Part shown: piece by piece, positions 12,501-23,839 of the stretch
Position numbering within the stretch: position 1 is the first letter of the stretch
Layout of the letters: each line of letters opens with the position of its first letter
Assembly (NCBI GenBank): GCA_002633005.1
Contig: NMRA01000417.1
Location: 76,158-140,157 of the forward strand
Length of the DNA: 64,000 nucleotides
DNA from: Phoronis australis
Lineage: Eukaryota > Phoronida > Phoronidae
Direction of reading: 5' to 3'
Notes under the pieces: generated by a model
Databases searched by the model: none
What the model was told of the DNA's origin: nothing
Seen by the model: the letters and a program-made list of their open reading frames with translations, nothing else
Translations under genes and position numbers: made by a program

Positions 12501-15500
12501 GAAATACCATATTTCAGGAGGAGCCGGAAGCCAATGTCTCTGCTTTGAGCAGAAATGACAATAATTTTGAAGTTGGTATGGTTACTAAAAGCATTAAGAC
12601 CATCGCTCCTGTGGCGTGGATGATCATAATAGGTAAGACTGAATTCCCATGGTTCCTTTACAAGTTAATGCTTAATATTCAAGTTTTGCTGTCACTTTTA
12701 CAGAATAGTTAGTATGTAAAATCATATTTGTTGGAATTTAAAGTTTGTGCAGAGGATACATGGACATCAGTTAAAGCTGGCCACTGCAGGCCATGGTCAG
12801 TATTTTGTTTCTGGGTTGCATTCAGGCCTTCATGCAGCGTACGTCCTGGACTAATCTGGACGCTCTGGCAAGGACATCCAATGTATCATTTGAACGCCCA
12901 ATGTCAATCAGAATTTCTCCAGTTAGGACACCCACATAGTATGACTCAAGTTGATGAAAGTTTAAGAAAGAAATGTTGGCCCTTTCAAGTCAGAAAGAAA
13001 CATACAATGTATTGAAAATGTTACATTAATCAAACTACTGAGAAGTGTCAATCATTCTCATGTGTTTGGTGTCTACCAGTGTACTCTACTTTCAGAGGTC
13101 TTTTCAGGTAATGTAATTCAGTACTTTATATAACGGCACGGACATTGGTTGACTGCAAACTGGTGTTTCAGGGCTGTAGTTTCATGTTTTTCATCTTTTT
13201 TACAAACGCCAAAAGTGAAATAAATGTCATTAGTTTAATACTACATTGTGCTACAAGAATATGCCCATTTAAAATTTTTGAGTTTGTTCCCATTTCACGG
13301 TTTTCAATGTGCATGTTTTAATATGGAGCAGCGGTGACACCTGTTGCCAAAATGTAGCCACACATCATCTGTGCATTTTTCTTGTGTTGGTAACTGCAGT
13401 TCTGATGACAGAGTATAAAAGTTAGTTAAGATGATATGATAAACTTTATAATAGCAATTTGACTTGTGATCACCAAAACATAGGGCACTCGCTGTGCAAC
13501 AATTATCTTTAATATTTGTTTGGTAAGCTACCTGGCTGTTTTCATAAATTTAGACGTAAAAGTTTTGTTCCACTCACTGGTTTCAGTAAAAAAAGCTCAC
13601 AGCAGGGGAGCTGTTTTTGTGAACTTACCGTATTCACCGTAATAACCGCCCAGGGTGCTTAGAAAAGTTTGTTTCTGGGGGGGCTTATTATAACCCATGG
13701 CCGTTGAAACCCGGTCTCCGAAACGGGTGAAATCGGAAGCTAAGATTCATCATATTTACGCTCTGTGACGTATCTGTAATCTATGAAAGAATTTCTACAA
13801 AACCGTGGTGCATTGCTATCAAACTTTGCTGCTAAATTATGATCATTTTACAGAAAATTGTGTTGAAATCCTAGGGCGAAAACTCGCCGACTGCCTGCCT
13901 CGCAATCGTTGATATGGCGACTTGAATGCTTGAATAAAAATACAGTTTCGACTCAAACAAATTGCCTGAAATCCTCCTTAAGTTTTCCAAGTAGCGACCC
14001 TAAGATTTTTAAGCTCCCGTAGAGTCGGGATCACGGCAGGTTTAAGTACAAATCTGTGCTACATCGTGCCATCTACATGTATGATGCGCAACATGAGAAA
14101 AATGTCTGGACGAACACACAAGTTGTTGTCACGTGATGTTTGTTTTGAAGTTGTCTGCGTTTGTGAGTATGCGAACGCGTGCGTGTCACCAGAGTTCATT
14201 TGCCAGAGCAGAGACCGTCTTTTGGCCAAAGCCACGCAATCTAACGAGCTAGATGTGCATTGTATTGCACAAGCAGTAGGCCTAAACCAGAGCGTGTTTC
14301 ATTCAACACTTGCCGGTCTCATTTGCTGAAAACGCTCGACATTTGTCTCGGTAAGGCCATATTAGTCGCCGTGTGGCTGGATGCGTACGTGACTATCTGA
14401 CAGTTATTTTTCGATGTAAGGGTGTGTAAGCATTCACTGTCAGTGGTCATATCGGATATTTGGCTTAAAAACACAAATTATGATTAATCAAACAGTTCAT
14501 CTTAAAAATAACGCAAACATTTTTTAAAGTGTTAGAAACTGTCGGATATTAGTGCCAATATTCATTTCTTGCTGATGCTATGCTACCCGTTTCATGAATG
14601 GATAGTTCCCGACTAATGTCTTTGCTGACAGGTTCATGTATGTAGCACGCACTTCCTGGCCACGTGCTTTTAACACTGGCCAAGCTTATTATTAGTCTTC
14701 GATTCGCGGTTTTCACGTGTACAAAGAAATTTGGATTCCTGTTGAAAGCGGGAAATATCTACAAAGCAAACCCATTGACAAGTACGCTTACTTCTGTTCT
14801 GAAAGGCCAGACCATTGGTCCTCACAATGTCAGAAGAACTTTTGTGTTCGTTTTGAGGCATGGCGGAAGTTTGAAGTGTATAGTCATGGCTAAATACCGA
14901 CATAGCGGCGAGGCTTGTGGTCTACAAATTCTGCGCACAATGAATTTGTTCAGGACTGTCGGATATTATTGATAAATTGAAGACGGTGCTGTAGAATTTT
15001 AGGACTGTAAGTAAGGCATTTTTCGCATGTACACGTTCATGCACTGGGCGCTTATTTTAGCAAAGTCTGAAATTGTGGGGGGGGCGCTTATAGGGGCATG
15101 GGCGGTTATTATGGCAAATACGGTAGATGTAAAAGCCTTTGTCTATGCATTTTTTGTAAAAACCTCGCTGTGTGTGTGGGGGGGAGGGGGTTAGGGGGTT
15201 TGCTGGTGAAATGTGGTGGGGGGTGGGGGTAACACACCACTGGAATCTTGGACGCCCTGGAATATTAGGAACCCCATTTTGGACACCCTATTTTCGAAAT
15301 CCTGGATGAAACCCCAGATTGCATAACCATTTTTGACAAGGAAACAAATACAGTTTTGATGGATAGTTCAGTGCCCGTGTACTACAGCCCATGAAAACTC
15401 ATTACTGGCAATGCATACCCCTAATTTAACAGCAGAGCGTCGACGCTCCAGCACGTTATGAATAGTCAACTTAGATCTCATCAAAGTTATTGCTAGGGGT

Positions 15501-18500
15501 CACTGTATATCATCAACAAAGGGCAGTTCCTTTGCTAATATTTGCCGTGATTTTGCTCAAAATCCACTGATCGAGTTAGAAATAAACTTTATGTCAGTTG
15601 TTACATGTATAAGTTCTCAGCTTGTCACATCTTAACGCTCACAGGATGAATAACCGCCATGTCTCAGTCTACCTCGCGTCAGTGCTACCTTGCGGTTACT
15701 TTGACTTCGCAGTTTCAATTGACACTCCTCTATTACCGGAGTAAAGTTAGTATGAAAGGGCATTAGTGATTCAGCTGGTCAGACTCAAAGAGTTTGTATT
15801 GTGTGACTTGCTCATAGTGTCACACTTTGCATCGGAAGAATTATTTAGTTTTCTTAAAAATCGACAAAGACTCAAAATAAATAAAGCATGCCAACCTGAC
15901 CAAAATGCTCTCACAAAACAATCACCAAACCCGACTGTGACCTGTTAACAGAATAAAAATAGTGACTTTCGCATCCAGTTCTCTGAAACAAAATAATGCC
16001 TTGTAACCTTCAAAACTTTGGAGCAAAGTTTGAAAACTCCTTACAAAGTCTAATGAATGGACAAGCGTGACCTACGCTTTAGGCAAGTTACAGGACAACT
16101 GTTAGGGAAAGCCCATCTGCCAAGAACCACTGACAGTACCCAGTCTCTGACACAGTTTTTAGTTGAATCCTGCTTTTATTACTCAAGTGAGACGGCAATG
16201 TTGCATTAGCAGTTGACAGAACAAGGATTATTAATAAATGACCAACTCAGGGTTTAGTAGCCTTTTAAGGAAACTTGGCTTCACTGACAAGCCAAGACTT
16301 ATTGCCTACTCCTGACCATCAAAAGCTAGCAACACCTCTTTAGGTCATCTAATTGGTGTTGTTCTATACAATAGCTTGCCGGCTGTCATTGAACTCAAAG
16401 TGCACTGCAATACAGCTCTTAACCATGTTTAATACCTAGCTGTTTGAATCCATGAGTCACCTGAAAAAACTTGTTTAAATGTCAGTGGGTTAGTAATCAA
16501 TGAATGGATCCAAAGACTTGGAAAGCGGCATTAAACCTGTAAGGTGTTTTCTGATTTAGACCACTTATCATTATAGAATTGGTCATATCTTGATTCTTAC
16601 CTGTTTGAAAAGGGATTGCTGGTATCTGGAAGAGGTGATAGTTTGTTATTTCTTAAAATAAAATTCTTAAAATGTCAGGTTACTGTCAGGTCTTCCAGAG
16701 CTCAGAGTTCACTTCTAAACTGATTGAGGAATAAGATAAGACTGATTTCATAAAGGTTAGTGGCATCAATCAAAACTTGTTTTTTTGACAGAAAGCATGA
16801 TCTCAATGTCACTTTTATCTCCCCAGGGTCCTCAGTGATTGCGTGGCTGTATGCCAGTAACATTTTCAATGTATCATTGAGAACATATTGGAAAGTATTG
16901 TTGTTGTAAAATGCATGCAGGAGACGGTTTTTATGTTTGCTCTGGGCTATGGGACTTCACATTCTTGGTAACTTTTGACAGAACTATCAATCAATTCCTC
17001 TTTTTCTCTCTATTGTAGGTGATGCTCTCCATAACTTTGTTGATGGCTTGTCCATTGGTGCTGCCTTCACTGTCAGTACCATGGCAGGTATAAGTGTGTC
17101 GCTGGCCGTCATCTGTGAGGAGTTCCCTCATGAACTAGGTAAAGTGGGGATAGTGTTTACATCGTATCAGTGTTAACATTTTGGCAGTGTGTCACTGGCC
17201 ATCATCTGTGAGGAGTTTCCCCATGAACTGGGTAAAGTGGGGGTAGTTTGTACATCGTGTCAGTGTTAGTATTGTGGCAGATACAAGCTTGTCACTGGCC
17301 AACATCTGTGAGTTTTTCCCCATGAACTAGGTAAAGTGTGGGTTGTTTGTCCTGCATTATTGCAGGGTTAAGAGGTAGCATTGTTTTAATAAGGGACTTT
17401 GATGGTTTATGTCTGGGTTGTTTATGATAAATCTGAGACTCTGATCAGAAATTTCAAGTACAGACATGGTCTCCTGTTGTTCACTTGGTTTTTCAGAAAT
17501 TCTCATTCTAGGCAAAGAATTTCGGCATTTCTCCTGAAAAATGTCTTTCTCATAAATAACTGTGTGATATTTTAAGTCATAGATTCCTAGTTTTCAAGCA
17601 CTGAGGATTCAGAAAGTGTATTCTTTTGTGTGTTTATAATGGATACTTACCAGATGACATGTGAGATGACGAACGTTGGCCGTTAAATAAAAATCTTTAC
17701 TTCCACTTCCTGTCTCCATGGTTACTTGTTCACGTCTCATACACACGATCTCTGTTTCCTACAGGTGACTTTGCCATTCTTCTCAACTCCGGCATGTCCA
17801 AGTGGCAGGCACTCGGCTTCAACTTCCTGTCGGCACTCTCCTGCTACATCGGCCTCATCATTGGCATCTCTGTCGGCGAGAACTTCGGTGCCTCTCAGTG
17901 GATATTTGCTCTTGCTGGGGGCATGTTCTTGTACATCTCCTTGGTTGATATGGTCAGTTGATTTTCACAAATTAATATTTACCTGTTTAGTACTCCTTAT
18001 GGCAGACAAGTGAAATATTATTTTATGAAATTTTTCAAGTCAGAATAATTGTCTGTACATTTTAGTCTACAACTATTATCTAATGCAGAAAATTATGAGT
18101 CATATTGAACTTACTTGTGATAAAAGGGCAACCTTTCACCAGCGTTTGCTGTCCTTTTCAAGCTTGTGCGACCTGTGTTGGATTCAGTCGGAGGTGAGAA
18201 AATCAGCGGGAAACTTTAGTCAAAATGATTCAACTGAAGTGTCACGTCAACCCTTGTTGCTTGAAACGATGCCTGTGTCAACTTCACAAAGCTAGTCTCA
18301 AGCTATAACAAACTTCCAGTTCTTCCTGATTTTATTTTCAATCGGCAACTTTCCAAAAAGTTTGAAACAGTAATTTTTGTAATAAATCTTCGCATTATTC
18401 CCTTGGGCATGGACAGAAATGCAAGGGTTAGGGTCAATTCTGGCTATAAATTGTCTACAGTTTGTACGTGGGATGTAGGCGCCCCATGAAAATGGCCGAG

Positions 18501-18705
18501 TAGTAATGATAGCAGATGGTGACCACTACCAGTCTTATCATTGATTACGTAGATGAACGACGTCAACCATGCCACGGAAGAGGAAGACTTCAAGGATTGT
18601 AAGATGAGGCTGTTCTTGGTCCAGAACTGTGGGCTGTTGGTGGGCTTTGGAGCCATGTTGTTGCTGGGCCTTTACAGTGGTGACATCAACCTGGAGGGAA
18701 ACTGA
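3392..18705 (+). CDS. ZIP metal-ion transporter, SLC39A8/A14-like, 5'-incomplete (gene span, nine exons)
   Basis: This is the C-terminal 383 residues plus stop of a LIV-1-subfamily ZIP transporter, which moves Zn2+, Mn2+, Fe2+ or Cd2+ into the cytosol. Exons: 3392-3561, 4429-4554, 7348-7536, 8574-8606, 9088-9147, 12518-12632, 17019-17138, 17765-17952, 18553-18705. All junctions are AG/GT and all phases agree. Visible in order: TM1 and TM2, TM3, a hydrophilic loop with an HHHH run, TM4 with the metal-site string [15 protein letters not shown]5 with [11 protein letters not shown], then TM6-TM8. The EEFPHE form, in place of the HExPHE of most LIV-1 ZIPs, is the known mark of ZIP8 and ZIP14, which carry Fe and Mn as well as Zn. 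The first exon starts in phase 1, so at least one upstream coding exon is missing. It could be orthologous to the common ancestor of ZIP8 and ZIP14. Confidence 0.93.
4429..4554 (+). CDS. ZIP exon b: TM3
   Basis: 126 bases, phase 0 at both ends, after ccatatag and before GTAAGT. It encodes a short acidic lumenal loop (GTPEHDPDQ), then TM3 with [12 protein letters not shown], matching the YLFFFTEKILK pattern of ZIP14. Confidence 0.93.
4856..5250 (+). repeat. Imperfect ~90-bp tandem repeat in ZIP intron
   Basis: Four to five diverged units each contain a tacacactata-like string, ttcaccagcacctct, a gccatta-catat block and gttcacatgacatgaa. A shorter 50-base subunit is duplicated at 4894-4970. 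Confidence 0.75.
6369..7165 (+). repeat. Dispersed repeat 'A', forward copy
   Basis: About 800 bp starting near GGCTTTATCCAGGATTTCG and ending near a repeated GGGCATCCAAATG module. An inverted relative lies at 12838-15325. It has no coding capacity and I cannot assign it to a superfamily. Confidence 0.7.
7348..7536 (+). CDS. ZIP exon c: cytoplasmic His-containing loop
   Basis: 189 bases, phase 0/0, acceptor tttacag, donor GTAAGT. The 63 residues are hydrophilic and contain NHHHHSYGG, equivalent to the His-rich metal-sensing loop between TM3 and TM4 of ZIPs. Sequence outside the His run is not conserved enough to compare. Confidence 0.88.
7973..8203 (+). repeat. 38-bp minisatellite with nuclear-receptor-like half-sites
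   Basis: Six units repeat at exactly 38 bp (starts 7973, 8011, 8049, 8087, 8125, 8163). Each holds GACCTGACTCAACAGGTC, a short inverted repeat, followed by GCGGGTCATTAATGCT. Two units contain a full AGGTCA-NN-GGGTCA direct repeat (8038-8051 and 8190-8203); the others carry one-base variants. Confidence 0.9.
8574..8606 (+). CDS. ZIP exon d: 33-bp microexon
   Basis: Phase 0/0, flanked by cttcaacag and GTATTC, encoding [11 protein letters not shown] within the cytoplasmic loop. Splice signals and phase fit, but the peptide has no family match, so this is a likely cassette exon rather than a certain one. Confidence 0.6.
9088..9147 (+). CDS. ZIP exon e: 60-bp cassette-like exon
   Basis: Phase 0/0, acceptor tccatag, donor GTGAGT, encoding 20 residues starting [10 protein letters not shown]. 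It lies in the TM3-TM4 loop. Its core is an 8-bp palindrome AGAGGTCA-GA-TGACCTCT. Skipping it keeps the frame. Confidence 0.62.
9605..9790 (+). mobile_element. tRNA-derived SINE, copy 1
   Basis: A perfect pol III A box, TGGCGCAGTGG (9610-9620), and B box, GGTTCAAATCC (9640-9650), are followed by a tail shared with 22657-22850 (GTCTCCTA-TCCT-TGAGCT, GGGA-TGAATGAGAACC). The spacing is shorter than in a true tRNA. Confidence 0.8.
10876..12133 (-). mobile_element. mariner transposon, inactive
   Basis: Terminal inverted repeats CAAGGGTC-TTCAA-AAGTTCTC-GCCT lie at 10876-10903 and 12105-12133. A TA follows the right end; the left flanking TA is mutated. The element is about 1.26 kb, normal for mariner, with the transposase on the minus strand. 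Confidence 0.9.
11039..11912 (-). pseudogene. mariner transposase, broken
   Basis: The N-terminal helix-turn-helix part (11709-11912) has [20 protein letters not shown], the usual mariner linker. An in-frame stop at 11709-11711 separates it from [19 protein letters not shown] (from 11708). Further on, [14 protein letters not shown] holds the first catalytic Asp in a shifted frame, followed by another stop. LLQDNAPAH holds the second Asp. Thirty-four residues later, where the third catalytic Asp of the mariner D34D triad belongs, the sequence is [12 protein letters not shown], with Tyr. The protein is therefore disrupted by stops and a frame shift and also lacks a catalytic residue. It sits inside a ZIP intron, antisense to the gene. 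Confidence 0.92.
12518..12632 (+). CDS. ZIP exon f: loop end and start of TM4
   Basis: 115 bases, phase 0 in and phase 1 out (split Gly), acceptor atttcag, donor GTAAGA. It ends in [10 protein letters not shown], the beginning of TM4, and joins DALHNF in the next exon exactly as in ZIP8/14. Confidence 0.9.
12838..15325 (-). repeat. Dispersed repeat 'A', inverted copy, split by a nested element
   Basis: 12838-13625 and 15126-15325 together are a reverse-complement relative of 6369-7165: both copies share TCCAAAATGGGGTTCC, ATTCCAGGGC and ATCTGGAC strings. The split is caused by the TIR element at 13626-15125. Confidence 0.72.
13626..15125. mobile_element. TIR element E1, 1.5 kb, non-autonomous
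   Basis: It begins TACCGTATTCACCGTAATAA and its right end in reverse complement begins TACCGTATTTGCCATAATAA; both are followed by CCGCCCA. The interior has no transposase motif. A shorter relative is at 24901-25937. The superfamily is unknown to me; the target duplication is unclear. Confidence 0.82.
15326..17018. other. ZIP intron sequence, nothing recognised
   Basis: About 1.7 kb of AT-rich intron before the metal-site exon. I see no repeat with clear boundaries, RNA gene or conserved coding segment. Confidence 0.5.
17019..17138 (+). CDS. ZIP exon g: TM4-TM5 metal site
   Basis: Phase 1 in and 1 out, acceptor tattgtag, donor GTAAAG. It carries the TM4 HNFVDG motif and the TM5 motif CEEFPHEL, the residues that bind the transported metal in ZIP structures. 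The last part of the exon and its donor are repeated twice more just downstream. Confidence 0.95.
17083..17345 (+). repeat. Tandem triplication of a ZIP exon end and splice donor
   Basis: Units start at 17083, 17183 and 17276. Each spans GGCAG, the segment for [13 protein letters not shown], the GGTAAAGTG donor and about 40 intron bases. Copy 1 is the exon proper. Copy 2 stays open and differs by four silent changes and one Val-to-Ile change. Copy 3 has lost a base and is frame-shifted. Confidence 0.9.
17765..17952 (+). CDS. ZIP exon h: TM5 end, TM6, TM7
   Basis: 188 bases, phase 1 in and 0 out. It starts [12 protein letters not shown], strongly like the ZIP14 GDFVILLNAGMS, and ends [16 protein letters not shown], the invariant TM7 segment of the family. 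Acceptor tcctacag; donor GTCAGT is weak but in the expected place. Confidence 0.95.
18553..18705 (+). CDS. ZIP exon i: TM8 and stop
   Basis: 153 bases, phase 0, after acceptor attacgtag. It encodes [12 protein letters not shown], an acidic loop, then TM8 with [20 protein letters not shown] and a short tail ending LEGN before TGA. The Gln-Asn-x-Gly-Leu-Leu pattern matches ZIP14 TM8. Confidence 0.95.
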   Translation: MNDVNHATEEEDFKDCKMRLFLVQNCGLLVGFGAMLLLGLYSGDINLEGN

Positions 18706-18859
18706 CCGCAGGGAAAGTGACTGCATGATTAAGATACAAACTGACGACAGGGGTTGACTGCATGACTAGGAGACAACTGGGATTGATTGCATGCTCAGTT
18801 ACTTTTGTTATCCTTTTAAAATGTGTTTCCAAGTGAACCAAGTTATGTTGCATAATAAA
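18706..18859 (+). terminator. ZIP 3' UTR and first poly(A) signal
   Basis: The sequence after the stop codon has a loose TGACTGCATGA repeat and then AATAAA at 18854-18859, about 150 bases past the stop. Later AATAAA strings near 20873 and at 22043 could give longer 3' UTRs. Confidence 0.6.
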
Positions 18860-21800
18860 CATATTTAGCATAATGAAATGAGAGATAATTGTTTAATGAG
18901 TTGTGTTTTACATTTTCTTGAATTAAATGGTTGTATCAGGTGTTCGAAAATGCCCTTGCTTTACTAGGAAAACACAAAAATTCACAGTATAGACTGGTAG
19001 CTGCCATGTCAAATTAAACTGCTACATGACATTTAGTCTAAGGGTATTAGTAATTTTCACTGTCTTCCAAAGTGAGCTGTGCAATCCAATCCCAGTTGGT
19101 GAACTTGAACACATTATCAATAACTAAGCAAATTTATTTATGTCATTTCCAACACTGCCATTCTCGTAGTCATGTGACTTAATTATTTTTGGTAAAAATG
19201 TTGTTTCTTGAAATGTACATTGATAGCCGGGAAAAGTCCTCTCATTGGCATCCATAAAAATATCTATATAAAGACATTGATAAAAATGCTCAAAAACTGA
19301 ATCTGGGATTTTTCATAATTTCAGTAATTTTTTTATCCCAAAAGTACGTTCAGTGTTCAGCACTTTTCTAAGAATAATGTGATTTCAAATCGAGCATAGA
19401 ATAACAATAACAGTACAATAATGCAGCTTGCCAAGATCTTGAGTTTGACAGGATTGCATTTTTCATTATGACAGCATTTCCTTTATTTGAGACAATTATT
19501 TTTATTTACTTGGTAACCAAATGTTACTGTTTTGTCTAGAAATCACAAATGACACTCAAGTGTCAAATTTTGACTATGCAAAAACCTGAGTCTTGGTGTT
19601 ACGTAACTGAAAATGTTGAAACATTTAAAGCAACTTGATGAGTCATCACTCATCAAACTAGTCATTTTGTAGCAAGTTTGGGGAATGTATGTGGAGCTAA
19701 AGATAGTAGACTTAAATTTGCTTTTCATGGTTTCTTAATCTCTTGGGATTGTTTTTATTACGCACGTTGCCCACATTGCAATTTTATTAACTGTGTCAGG
19801 TGCTATATGTAGAGTTTGCCAGGAAGACACGCCCTTTTCCCACATATGAACATTCTGCTTACTCTACACATCAGAGTTCCACACTATGTGGTGATCTGAG
19901 ACTCCCATTTTTTAACATGTTCATACCAGTATTACACTCAAGTGTGATTTTGTAGACTAAAGATTTTGATGCAGCTTCTCTTGAAGATTCTGAGGAAAAA
20001 TTGGCTTATAACCCACATGAAAAATGCTGGCCTAATTGTTTCATTTATTTATGACAATTGGGATGGTAAGAGTTTTACTAAATAGACCATCAAATCATTC
20101 TGAACTTCATTACCTGTTGAATATCATCAGTCATTCCCGAAAGCCCGTCTTCCCAAATGTCCTACAAAAGTCTGTCTTCTTTGAAGGCTCTTGACCTCCG
20201 TGATGGCCCTCTTCTCCAGTCAGAGAGCTCTTTACCTCTTCTCTTTAGCCTCCCCACTCTCCTCCTCTAGTCCTTTGGCCTCCCTACTCCTCTTCTCTAA
20301 CATCTTAGCCTAACTACTCCCCCACCCTGGCCCCTTGACCTCCCTTCTTCCCTACCCTATCTTCTAGGCCCGGGGTTTAAACTTTCATTCGAAACTAGAC
20401 TGGAAAATTGACAAACATGCCATGGTTTTATTCATAAAATTTGTACTTGAATCATGCAAGGTTATTGGCTAAATTTTTGGTCTGAATCAAGTCTGGAGAT
20501 GGCCCTGATGGCCTGTCCTGCTTGACCTTGCAGTCCCATCATTTCTTTTAAATACTGTGCATATTCCCCATGTGTGCAATCCAATGTTGCTCTAATGTGG
20601 CTTAACTGTGATATTGATATATCTATTCTTAATAAGTCTAATGCTGCTTGCGGAAACAATGTTTCAAAGGTTTGGTATATTGGCTATTTACTGGTGAAGG
20701 ATTTTTTAACATCTGCAAGGATGTGAGGATTGTTTTTTCTTGTAGGACTTTTTAGTCATATACAACAGTTGCAGTGTGTTCAAGTCATGTTGAAAGAATT
20801 AGTGTGTAGACAAAGCTTTAGGGCTGGAATATATACTGTCTTCAAAGTGTTGAGAGCTTTCCTTGGGTCATCAATAAAATTCTGTACATAGGGAGTCAAA
20901 AATGTGAATAAGAAATTACTAATATTACTTGTGTGTTGCTCCTTCGTAGGCTTTCAGCCCATGGAGACAATCCATGTCATACACTTTTTTCATTCATGTG
21001 TGTATATTAACTAGAGTAGGTATTTGTTTATTAATTTTTGTCTATTTTTGATATTGACGTTTTGTGTCAGCAGATGCAGGGACATCTCAACCAAAGGTCA
21101 GTATTCACAGAAATTCTTGGTTTAAAGGTCATGACCTCTAAAAATGGCCGATTACAGTCGTGGGGTCATGACCCTGAACCCACAATTAGTGTTACTGTTT
21201 GGTATGTTAGCTTTGAATGGTTGAGCTTTGTTGTTTTATTTTTCCTTCGATTCCTTCCAGTGCCGAGTAGCGGGTGCAGGGTCACTCCTACCAAAACGGG
21301 GAATCTTTTGTAGCTAAGCTTTTTTGGTGGTTGTGCTAATGTACAGAAGTTTTCAAAAAAGGCCGTCAATATTTATTGCCGTCGAAATTTTGAAACAGTT
21401 GTTCGGCCAATTTTCAAAGGCTTTATTGTTATTTTTCATCTGGTTTTGTTCTGGATTATTTGAGTAACTTTGATGAAGTCAGATGAATTTCGTCAATTTT
21501 TTGGAAACTGTTGTATTAGTATCTTCTCCAGGTAACACAGGGTCGTTTCTGTGGCCACCTTAAAGCATTTGTACACTATAAAGTTTGTAGATCCCAAACT
21601 AGGCATAAAAGTTGGTGGGTCACTCTGCTTGTCTAAAAACAAATTGAAATGCATTTTTTACTAAATCTGTATAACAGAATTCATACTGTAGTCACGTACT
21701 TTGTAAATGTATAACAGACTAGGTAATCACCTAGATTTGTACAGCAGCTTCTTTGTGTTGTTTCTGTAAACACATTACATTTCATTAGCGGCATCTTGTA

Positions 21801-22655
21801 GTAAACAAAGGTGACCATGGCCCAGTAGGATCACCATGGATATACATAGCCTCGAATTTCCTCTTGGGGGTAAAATTATCTGCGCATGTATGAACATAAG
21901 TCATATGGTTTATTATTCTCCAGTTTGAAATTCATGACTTGCAATGTTCACCTTTGAGGGGAAATTTGTAGCTATGGAATACCGGAGGTGTTTTGGACGA
22001 CCATGGCATACTTATACTACTGTGTACAATTGTAGCAGAGTCAATAAAGTAGTTTATTTGGACAGTTGTTGTTTGGTGTTTATTTAGGGCACTCTATTAG
22101 TAAAATGAGTTTAAAAGAACTACATCTCTCTACAGTATGATCAAAAATATAACAATGCCAGCATGTGTTAGGCCGATCAGGACTGTTTATTTCTCATGAA
22201 ATTGTGTTTGGCCCCACTCACGACTTCCTACATCTGTCACTGGTTATTACATTGTAATAATAATCACCACATATTTAATCTCAAATCAAAGAACTGATAA
22301 GTTAAAAGTTCATTCAAATTTGAGTTACAGCCTTGCAAACTTGGTATGTCAAAATTTATTGAAAAACTGCATTGGTTTGGCAGTGGATATGATGATTCAA
22401 ACTGCATAGCACTTTGTTAATTAGTGTATTAATGAACTGGAGTTCATACAGTGAATGATTGTAATTATGACCATAGTGCATACCTCACATACAACAGCAT
22501 AACACTGCTACACTTAAAACTGCTTGCTTTGTTCATAATGCTTGAATTACAAAAAGTGAAAGCTAATGGTATTACTTTCATTAGTTAATCTCACACTCAT
22601 GAATATACTTTAATTAGAAAAACAACCTCAGTTTAAAGTAAATTATGTACATATT
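18860..22655. other. Intergenic region or long ZIP 3' UTR
   Basis: AT-rich with no convincing coding frame. A pyrimidine-rich CCTC/CTCC stretch of imperfect repeats occupies about 20170-20370. AATAAA at 22043-22048 is a possible distal poly(A) site for the ZIP gene. Confidence 0.5.
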
Positions 22656-22656
22656 A

Positions 22657-22855
22657 AGAGGAGACAGAGTGGCTCAGGGGTTTGAGCTCTGGACTCCCCG
22701 TTTGGGAAACCAGGTTCAAATCCTGGCTTTACCAGCAGGCAATCGAGTATAGCACAAAGTGTCTCCTACTCCTGTGAGCTGAGTCTTACTAGTAAGTGAA
22801 ATCATTTGATATATGTAAGGGAATGAATGAGAACCACTTCAGAATATTCGAGTTC
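22657..22855 (+). mobile_element. tRNA-derived SINE, copy 2
   Basis: A box TGGCTCAGGGG (22670-22680) and B box GGTTCAAATCC (22713-22723), followed by the same tail as copy 1 at 9605. It lies just downstream of the ZIP gene. Confidence 0.78.
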
Positions 22856-23559
22856 GAGTGTGATGGGTAAAAGAAGGAGAAAATTAGTCAATTAGTTACT
22901 GAATGTATCGGCCAACAAATAAGGGGATTCTGTTAATAAGTTAATTGCTATTTCACATACTCAACAAGTTTCACTACCTAGCAATGACCCCAGGGCAATA
23001 ATGATTGCAAATAACGATTCATGAAGTAATTACCCACATTAAAATTCAAAATCCGTAGATAATAAAACACATCTTAAAGGTGAGAGTAGACAGATAAAAC
23101 CAATTTAACCAATTTAATAATTCAACATTATAATATTATGATAATAAATAATTCCGGGAACACACCTTGCACCATTATGGCAGTCCCCAGACCAAGATGT
23201 TTGTCAATATCAATACTAAACTATCATTCAAACACTAATAAACATTTTTTGCACTAAGTACAAGTTGCTAAATTTCATAACAAATTTAAATATACAAGAG
23301 AAGCAATTGATGACGTGCACCCATCATGTGTATTGCAAATGGCAAAAGATATCAGGAGTGCGGTGCAAGTCATCCAAGAACTGGTGAATACAAGCATGGT
23401 AAGTATGGAGATAGCTGCAAAGCTCTAATGTTTAGAGGGCGCTGCAGCAGTAGAATCCATTCAATAATGGATGCCAGTCATGCCCACCTTAATATTGAAA
23501 CTCATTTATCATGAGGATGATTCTTCAAAGGATTTGAGAAACAGAGAGGTAGATACAAA

Positions 23560-23830
23560 AGGTGCGAAATAAACCAGTAAAATTTACACTAAGTGCCAAA
23601 GCACGTTGGAATTGTCTGACAATAAGGAATGCTGCTCTATCCTGGATTAAGTATCTACAAAATTGCATGACGAGGTAGAAGCAAAACCTTAAGATAAAAA
23701 TGCAGTCACTACATAATCCCCATGCTCTGGTTAACAAGAACCTACCAAAGTACATGACGATCATTCTCAGAACTTCGTACATATTGTGAGCAAGTCCAAA
23801 AAACTAAAACTACCAAAAGAGACAAAATAG
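23560..23830 (+). repeat. Dispersed repeat 'B' fragment (uninterrupted)
   Basis: It shares GAGGTAGAAGCAAAACCTTAA, GTTAACA-GAACCTACCAAA and the ATATTGTGAG to CTAC-CCAA-AGACA block with 26980-27106 plus 28106-28135. Here the two halves are continuous, so it shows the state before the insertion found there. Confidence 0.7.
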
Positions 23831-23839
23831 ACCCTAAAA

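Noticed and set aside
14066-14329. 87-residue Cys-rich frame
   Set aside because: It lies inside TIR element E1, and E2 lacks the end of this region; no family motif.
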